Under the pieces are notes generated by a model. That model searched no databases. It was given only the letters and a program-made list of their open reading frames with translations, and was not told where the DNA came from. DNA of 7,176 bases, taken from Cocleimonas sp. GTDB lineage: Bacteria; Pseudomonadota; Gammaproteobacteria; Thiotrichales; Thiotrichaceae. A program made the position numbers and the translations under genes. The stretch spans positions 1 to 7,176 of the forward strand of contig JAGLBQ010000093.1 in assembly GCA_023146675.1 (NCBI GenBank), written 5' to 3'. Positions 6,975 to 7,176 of the stretch are shown here, in pieces. Within the stretch, counting starts at the first letter, position 1. The number at the start of each line of letters is the position of its first letter.

Positions 6975-7007
6975 AAAGGAGATGATGCAAATCATCTCCT
7001 TTTTTTT
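6975..7007 (+). terminator. rho-independent terminator of nosZ
   Basis: A perfect nine-pair stem, GGAGATGAT (6978-6986) with ATCATCTCC (6991-6999), is closed by the stable tetraloop GCAA and followed by eight T residues (7000-7007). Three A residues before the stem can extend it and may give some activity in the other direction. It begins 36 bases after the nosZ stop, so most nosZ transcripts should end here. Confidence 0.93.
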
Positions 7008-7034
7008 GCCCGTCTTTTATGCTCCTACTTCTCT

Positions 7035-7060
7035 TGTACCCAAATTCCTATTTGGGTACA
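7035..7060. repeat. hairpin 1 of a three-palindrome array
   Basis: The perfect 11-pair inverted repeat TGTACCCAAAT / ATTTGGGTACA has a four-base loop (TCCT). It lacks a T tract after the stem, so it is not a typical terminator. Its TACCCAAAT arm resembles the TACCAAAT arm of hairpin 3. Confidence 0.85.
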
Positions 7061-7064
7061 CACA

Positions 7065-7107
7065 CAGGAAATTCTATTTCCATAACGGTATCGAAATAGA
7101 ATTTCTG
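7065..7107. repeat. hairpin 2 of a three-palindrome array
   Basis: The perfect 13-pair inverted repeat GAAATTCTATTTC (7068-7080) / GAAATAGAATTTC (7093-7105) has a 12-base loop. Two more pairs (CA/TG) form at the base if G7067 is bulged out. It begins four bases after hairpin 1, and no T tract follows. Confidence 0.85.
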
Positions 7108-7114
7108 AACAGCA

Positions 7115-7135
7115 TTACCAAATTGAATTTGGTAA
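7115..7135. repeat. hairpin 3 of a three-palindrome array
   Basis: The ten-base arms TTACCAAATT / AATTTGGTAA meet around a single G (7125). As a folded strand the stem would be about eight pairs with a five-base loop; as duplex DNA it is a perfect 21-base palindrome. It lies seven bases after hairpin 2 and ten bases before the repeated nosZ end. Confidence 0.85.
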
Positions 7136-7144
7136 CGAGAAAAC

Positions 7145-7176
7145 ACAGAATACGATGCTAAGATTGTTGAAAAGAA
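7145..7176 (+). repeat. right copy of the nosZ 3'-end repeat, cut by window end
   Basis: These 32 bases match 6900-6931 at 31 positions. The one difference (T at 7151) would change His765 of NosZ to Tyr if the copy were read in the same frame. The match runs to the last base of the window, so what follows is not visible. No start codon or ribosome site makes this copy a gene of its own. Confidence 0.9.

Noticed and set aside
7035..7135. CRISPR array or integron attC site
   Set aside because: The three palindromes differ in sequence, are not separated by regular spacers, and lack the attC core motifs (GTTRRRY and RYYYAAC) at the expected ends.
6970..7161. 63-codon rightward frame after nosZ
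   Set aside because: It begins with TTG inside the terminator stem region, runs through all three hairpins, and has no recognisable protein features. Its apparent coding comes from AT-rich structured DNA.

Overview
The window looks like chromosome of an AT-rich gammaproteobacterium that can respire nitrous oxide. The main evidence is the gene order of two M16-family zinc-protease-like genes followed by rsmD, a block I recall from gammaproteobacteria such as pseudomonads (next to ftsY), together with a Sec-exported, clade II-type nitrous oxide reductase (NosZ). A sulfur-oxidising or otherwise microaerophilic lineage is possible, but nothing here proves it.

Layout. Positions 1-3502 form a rightward housekeeping block. 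It holds the 3' part of a catalytic M16 peptidase (the window opens just before its HxxEH zinc motif), an overlapping M16 partner that has lost the zinc site, the 16S rRNA methyltransferase RsmD, and an unrecognised 83-residue protein with two membrane segments. A leftward gene for an exported dihaem c-type cytochrome follows (3534-4241), convergent with the small membrane gene. A 372-base divergent intergenic region (4242-4613) carries an FNR/DNR-like box correctly placed over a candidate -10 element. It drives nosZ (4614-6938), a 774-residue precursor with all seven CuZ histidines, a complete CuA site and a haem-free C-terminal extension of about 120 residues. A strong intrinsic terminator lies about 40 bases after nosZ.

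The last 170 bases hold no credible gene but are highly structured. Three perfect or near-perfect hairpins stand in a row (7035-7135), and then the 3' end of nosZ is repeated (32 bases, one mismatch) up to the last base of the window. This suggests a tandem duplication, an integration or recombination scar, or an assembly break.

Function. The two M16 proteins probably form one heterodimeric periplasmic protease, one subunit giving the zinc site and the other the substrate-binding Arg/Tyr pair. The dihaem cytochrome is a reasonable electron carrier for NosZ because it is exported and divergently paired with it, but this is inferred from context. Oxygen- or NO-sensitive control of nosZ is suggested by the FNR-type box. 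None of the usual nos maturation genes (nosD, F, Y, L and others) lies within the window.
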